Below, one piece after another: positions 59,778-64,000 of a stretch of 64,000 nt of DNA. Within the stretch, counting starts at the first letter, position 1; the number at the start of each line of letters is the position of its first letter. The position numbers and the translations under genes were made by a program. The stretch covers positions 1,335,304 through 1,399,303 of the forward strand of contig CM018603.1 of assembly GCA_009192285.1 (NCBI GenBank), written 5' to 3'. Below the pieces are notes generated by a model. The model saw only the letters and a program-made list of their open reading frames with translations, did not search any database and was not told the DNA's origin. The DNA is from Morchella semilibera. Lineage: Eukaryota > Ascomycota > Pezizomycetes > Pezizales > Morchellaceae.

Positions 59778-60108
59778 TAGTGATGGGCACGAGACAAGTT
59801 GTCAACAAGACGAGACAAGACTGGTCATGGACATTCCGAGACTTTTCCCGAGACCTTTTTGACCTTTTACCATCATACAATCTGATATTATATTAATTAC
59901 AAACTTCCAAATCAGGGTTAGGGTTTGTCAGAGCCTTCGACCCACTGTTTCCGACCCTCTCTCACCTTTTCTGGCATCAGGGTCACATGGCCACAATCGA
60001 GACTCTATCAGGACCAGGCACTTGTCTCGAGACTTTCGGGACCGGGTGAAAAATACAAGACAAGACAGGACCTGCCTAAGTCGTCTTGTCTCGTGCCTAT
60101 CATTAATA
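59778..60108. mobile_element. hAT-like non-autonomous element, family E copy 2
   Basis: 331 bp flanked by an exact 8-bp direct repeat GGTTAAAC (59770-59777 and 60109-60116), the target-site length of hAT elements. Ends TAGTGATGGGCACGAGAC and TCTTGTCTCGTGCCTATCA are inverted. No ORF, so it would need a transposase in trans. The interior holds one GGGTTAGGG unit, as does copy 1. Confidence 0.85.
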
Positions 60109-60726
60109 GGTTAAACAGTCCGCCCCAACCGTCTAATTAGATAGTAGGTAGAGTTCATACATTCTTAAATAAGCTGTTAAACAGTTCATGAATCTTCCAA
60201 GCTCAAGCCGGCTCTACCAACAGCTTTAACCGGCCTGTGCGAGCCCTGTTAATCGTGAGCTTGGGGGCCGCGCTCTGTTAGATGGGGACGCATATATATT
60301 CCTAAATCGGACACCCTATTCTAGTTATCATGTGGGTGCTAACATATCAAGCTAGACGTGAGCCGTGGCTTGTGTAATTAAACCAATAAATCAAATCTTC
60401 CACTTAAACAGTTGGTAGAGTTGGTACGACTTGACTGTACTGATTTAATAGGCGAACAAATTCTGTGCCTACTTCAATCCTCTCCTCTTGCCGTTTCAAG
60501 TCGACTGAGTGGGGTCAGAAAGTCACGCATACAATTGGCAGGTTCTCCGCTTAGAGCCACTCCGCAACGGCGTGCTCGTGAGATTGTAAGCGCTACACTG
60601 TCATGGAGGTACGCAATTCGAATCATAAAATAGCACTCGTGCCAAGCCTGCAGCTGAAGTACGAGTCCAGAAGGTCTGGTAGCCAACACGATATCGGGTG
60701 GGTAAAAGTGAATGTTGTCAACAATA

Positions 60727-61029
60727 TATCAAAAGAAAGAATAGTAATACAAAATTGTTTACCATTTGGACCTCCCTCTGCTTCTAGTACCGCAGCTATA
60801 CGGTCTGGAACACTATCTACTACGCTATTAAATAGAGACTGATAAAGCCCTCCCTACTCCTCTGTAACTGCCTTGATTAAATCTTCTAGATTTCTACAAG
60901 CCCTCGAGATCTTATCTTAGGCCTCCTTCCCAGAGCCCGCCAGATAGTTAAGATCTGGTGAGCTGCTAACCCAAGGCAGTAGCTCTACTCCATTTTCTTT
61001 AGGAAAGATCCGTACCGCGCCGCTTCTCG
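60727..61029 (-). pseudogene. Tc1/mariner-type transposase relic (C-terminal part)
   Basis: One minus-strand frame reads ENGVELLPW, then SSSPDLN (the SPDLNPIE motif around the last catalytic acidic region of DDE transposases), then ISRACRNLEDLIKAVTEE, a TAG stop where Trp is expected, and SVVDSVPDRIAAVLEAEGGP, the usual C-terminal block. At least two in-frame stops (TAA and TAG) and loss of the IENLW part show it is dead. The region further upstream on the minus strand (to about 61400) looks like more decayed transposase in shifting frames, without a clear motif. I could not define its terminal repeats. Confidence 0.8.
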
Positions 61030-62722
61030 TACAAAGTACAACCTACAGTCCTAGACTATGGCATAGGCGGCGGCGTGTTGCTCCGTATATTGTGAGCCTA
61101 TATCGGCTGCAAGGGCGGCGTATATCTACGCGGAAATATTTATAACCTAGTATAATGAGAATACTGAACCTTTAAGACTTTACGTACGCGAGAACGGGAA
61201 GCTCAAGTTTTATGTTTCCCCCCAAACTAACGTTTACAGCCCATATTTCCTCCGTTGTCTTTCTCATAGTCAATCTAGCTCTCTGTTTTATTCACAGCCT
61301 CAATGCCTCGGACTCTATGTGTTGTAATCCTTGTGAATATTCTTAGTCTTTTAAAGTCTAAAGACATTAACCTACTTTCGAGGTTCTGGTTGGCGCAAGG
61401 AAACTCAGAACTAAACCCTAACCCTGAGTGAGTACAGTACCCTGCATACTAGAATCGCTGGTAGAACGAAAGGTTGAGACGTGTCTCGGATTGCTGTATA
61501 AACGGATAGGGTTTTCAGCCGGCTGGGGTAGGCTGGGGTCGGTCGAGCATTGAAAACAGGCATCTTGTCCCTCGCTAGTGCTAGGCAGGGCCAGGCAAGC
61601 ACATGTAGGCAGTTAAAAAAAAATATAAAAAAAAGAGAAAGAAACAGTAGATTAACAGACTCCCGAGGGGATGCTGAAGAAGAGTAACATACAGCATAAA
61701 CCTACCATAACTTCACTTCCGTGATGGTTGAACTCTGCTGGAAGTATGATGCGAGGAACGGAACTCAGAAAGAGCCGATATTTGCTAGCAATACACAGGC
61801 TTTGTTCCCTCTGAGCGCTGGAGGGTTTGGTAGGAATGGAATTTTAGGAGCGTGAAATCATAGGCGTTTCTCTTTACTTGAGCGCATCGGTCGCCGGTAA
61901 GCTGACAATATATGCTATAGCTAAGGGGTTGCCAGCGGTAGTGTCTGCGTCCGCACAGTGCACCGCGGAAAGAGCGTAGCATCGATCACGTTGTGTACGC
62001 TATGGCGTAAGCTGGCAAACCAGATCGCCGCCGGGAGCTGGAGTCGTGTTAGATACATGTAGTATAGGTGTGTGTTCCATAGGGTTGCTCGAGGTCATGT
62101 TTGTCCTGCGAGATTCCGCGACCTTATCCATTACCAAGTGCGGGTACATTGCTAGTTTACGTCCCGCCGCGCGATGCGAACTCGACCCCCCCAGTCCGGC
62201 CCCGCGTTATAAACTGGCGCCAGTATGTTCCGGGTTTATGGTTTCTCACTCGGTCGGGCTAGACGCTACATGCGGTGTTGATGCTGGGCTACATGGCTAG
62301 GCCCGCGAACCCGGAGATGTTTGCATGTAGATATGGAACTACCATGCAGTCCGCAGCGCAGCCGCAGGAGGAGGGGGGGGGGGAGGTTCTAGTCGATAGC
62401 TAGCTACGTGTAGGTACATGTAGTTATCAAAAAGGATTATGTGGGTTTTGACGTCTAGGTGACGAACACCACAACTGTGGACTTTGATTACCTAGCCTCA
62501 ATAATGCCGTATAAGGGCCGGTTGGGGTCCTATCGGCGCATCCTCGTCCCGCTTCTTACCCGAGCTTGGTTTCACCACGACCTGCATTTCTACCAGTTCC
62601 CTCCTCCGGGGAACGTAGGTAATCCTCTCGTTCATCTCACATCCACCTTTAAATACATGGTTAATATAAGCTACACACGCATAACAACTAGCTGAGATGG
62701 CTGGGTAGGCATATATTACATA
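61030..62722. other. Intergenic, decayed sequence
   Basis: It probably includes the rest of the decayed transposon up to about 61400, a telomere-like AACCCTAACCCT at 61413-61426 and an A-rich stretch at 61616-61646. No gene supported. Confidence 0.5.
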
Positions 62723-63825
62723 TTACTCGATAAATGTGTTCGAAAAGGAATCTTCTTGGATATCCGGCTTTATCTCGGCGGGGGCCTGTGCGTTGTAGCT
62801 GGAGTTTCTGCTGGATACCCCCCCCCCCCCTCGCGGTCCATCTTGCCCTCCGGTCCTGTTCTGGGCCGCGAGTCTCGGGGGTGTATCGACTCTGCTCCTC
62901 GTCACCCCCGCTTGCCGCCAACACCGCAAGTGGATCTGCCCTGTCCTGTGCCTGCTTACTCTACCTCTGTTCCGGCGGCCTATTGCCATTAGCACCATCT
63001 CAGACCTTCGAATTGTATCGTGGGGGCCCACGTAGCCGCCAACATTTTTTCCTTGACGCTTCTCTCTCAATACGCATTATTCTTCTCCAAGGAGCACGCC
63101 CCCCAATTCCCCGCAAGGATTTCTCTCCCAACATCTCTAGCACGGGGGCCACACCTCCGCCCGAAGGTCCTCAAGCATCGTCTTAAAACCTGCATCCTCT
63201 TATATCCGGCCCAGGCGCACCACAAACACATCTCCACGGTAAAACGCCTGTCCTCGAAGCTCACGCCCGAGCGGAGCGACCTTTCGACAGCGTGACGCAC
63301 GGTAGGCCTGTTGAGAGGCACTCTGTTGGCGGCTTGTCCGCGCTGGTGGAGTAGTAGATAATACTCGCTATTGAGCATGACGGGGGGTGTGAGCTAGGGG
63401 CAATGAACCGCTGGATCAGGCGATCATTGTAGTCACCGGCCCAGTGCCATGCGGGCGCAGATCGGCGACGACCTCGAAGCCGTTGTGCCTTCGGGGAAGG
63501 TGGAGGTTTTGATGGGGGTGTAGGGGAGGCGTTCGACGGATTCACCGGAGGCGGGGAGGCGGGGGCAGTGGTAGGTTCGTGGTGGGGAGGGCATGGCGGT
63601 GGTGGGGTTTATGGTGAGGTGGCCATCTTTCCGCCATTGATTTCCGGACAGTCGATACTGGGCGTTGCAGAATCCCTCTAATCGGGTAACGGGCCAACCA
63701 GAAGAGAGTACCAACGGGGCTGAGTGTAGCGAGGCTTGTTTGATATTTACCAATGATACGGCGCGTCGCGGCTTAAAGATGACAAAAGTTGAGTCTAACA
63801 CAGAATTGTAGATATACCTAGGCAT
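62723..63825 (-). other. GC-richer, coding-like region, unassigned
   Basis: Overlapping ORFs of 90-150 codons occur in several frames on both strands. The minus strand has three that could be exons of one gene (63825-63433, 63545-63261, 63378-63067), but I found no splice set that joins them convincingly and no recognisable domain. A C10 run at 62819-62829 breaks the plus-strand frames. It may be a decayed or partial gene extending past the window. Confidence 0.25.
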
Positions 63826-64000
63826 GATGAAGACTTTTGTGTGCTAGATATTTGGTATCTTGCCTGGTGGAAAAGTTATAAGAGATGCCATTTATGTAAA
63901 AAGCGCCAAGAACTGGTGGAGTGGAAAGATATTATACCCATTTATACCCCCACATAGTTTTCAGCCATAACATGGCTGGAATCTAAGGCTCTTATTGGTT

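Larger units (their letters stand above)
51939..60726. other. Very long gene-poor spacer
   Basis: 8.8 kb without a supported protein gene. It contains foldback elements of families H, M, F, A, I, G, N and E, an AT microsatellite at 54924-54943, interstitial telomere tracts at 56994 and 58432, and short degenerate repeats at 59204-59287. The ORF at 57069-57377 (102 codons) shows no recognisable domain. Confidence 0.55.

Overview
This is nuclear DNA of a filamentous ascomycete. Three things show it: genes split by 50-90 bp GT-AG introns, a fungal gene set (AA9 lytic polysaccharide monooxygenase, DUF6536 membrane protein, Paf1-complex Cdc73, ankyrin giant protein), and long AT-rich gene-poor spacers full of small foldback elements. 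The low gene density would suit Pezizomycetes, but that placement is inference.

Layout. 572-3049 (-): four-exon DUF6536 membrane protein. 4707-5399 (+): orotate phosphoribosyltransferase, with two foldback elements packed into its upstream region. 8668-9170: one clear intron-containing tRNA-Ala and one degenerate tRNA-Ala-like sequence. 10192-11217 (-): F-box-like protein. 12068-13396 (-): CDC73. 18016-18462 (+): 97-residue secreted six-cysteine protein in three exons. 24062-24837 (+): AA9 LPMO. 30249-31928 (+): secreted FAD-linked oxidoreductase. 34960-41003 (+): membrane-anchored ankyrin-repeat protein of about 1,960 residues with an apparent frameshift. 46356-47218 (-): 12-cysteine single-pass membrane protein. 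51638-51938 (-): 61-residue HVA1/TUDOR-type protein in three tiny exons. 60727-61029 (-): Tc1/mariner transposase relic. The right edge (62.7-63.8 kb) is GC-richer and looks coding-like but could not be assigned.

The spacers hold more than ten families of short inverted-repeat (MITE-like) elements. Most have ends beginning in TA; one family (331-353 bp) is hAT-like, and one copy has an exact 8-bp flanking duplication. Several families occur two to five times. Short interstitial TTAGGG-type tracts and the palindrome TACATGTA are also scattered through the spacers.

The genes do not form an operon or an obvious metabolic cluster. The LPMO, the FAD oxidoreductase, the small cysteine-rich protein and the cysteine-rich membrane protein all point to the cell surface or secretome. 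OPRT and CDC73 are housekeeping genes. Exon boundaries were worked out by hand from splice motifs and reading phase; no database search was run.
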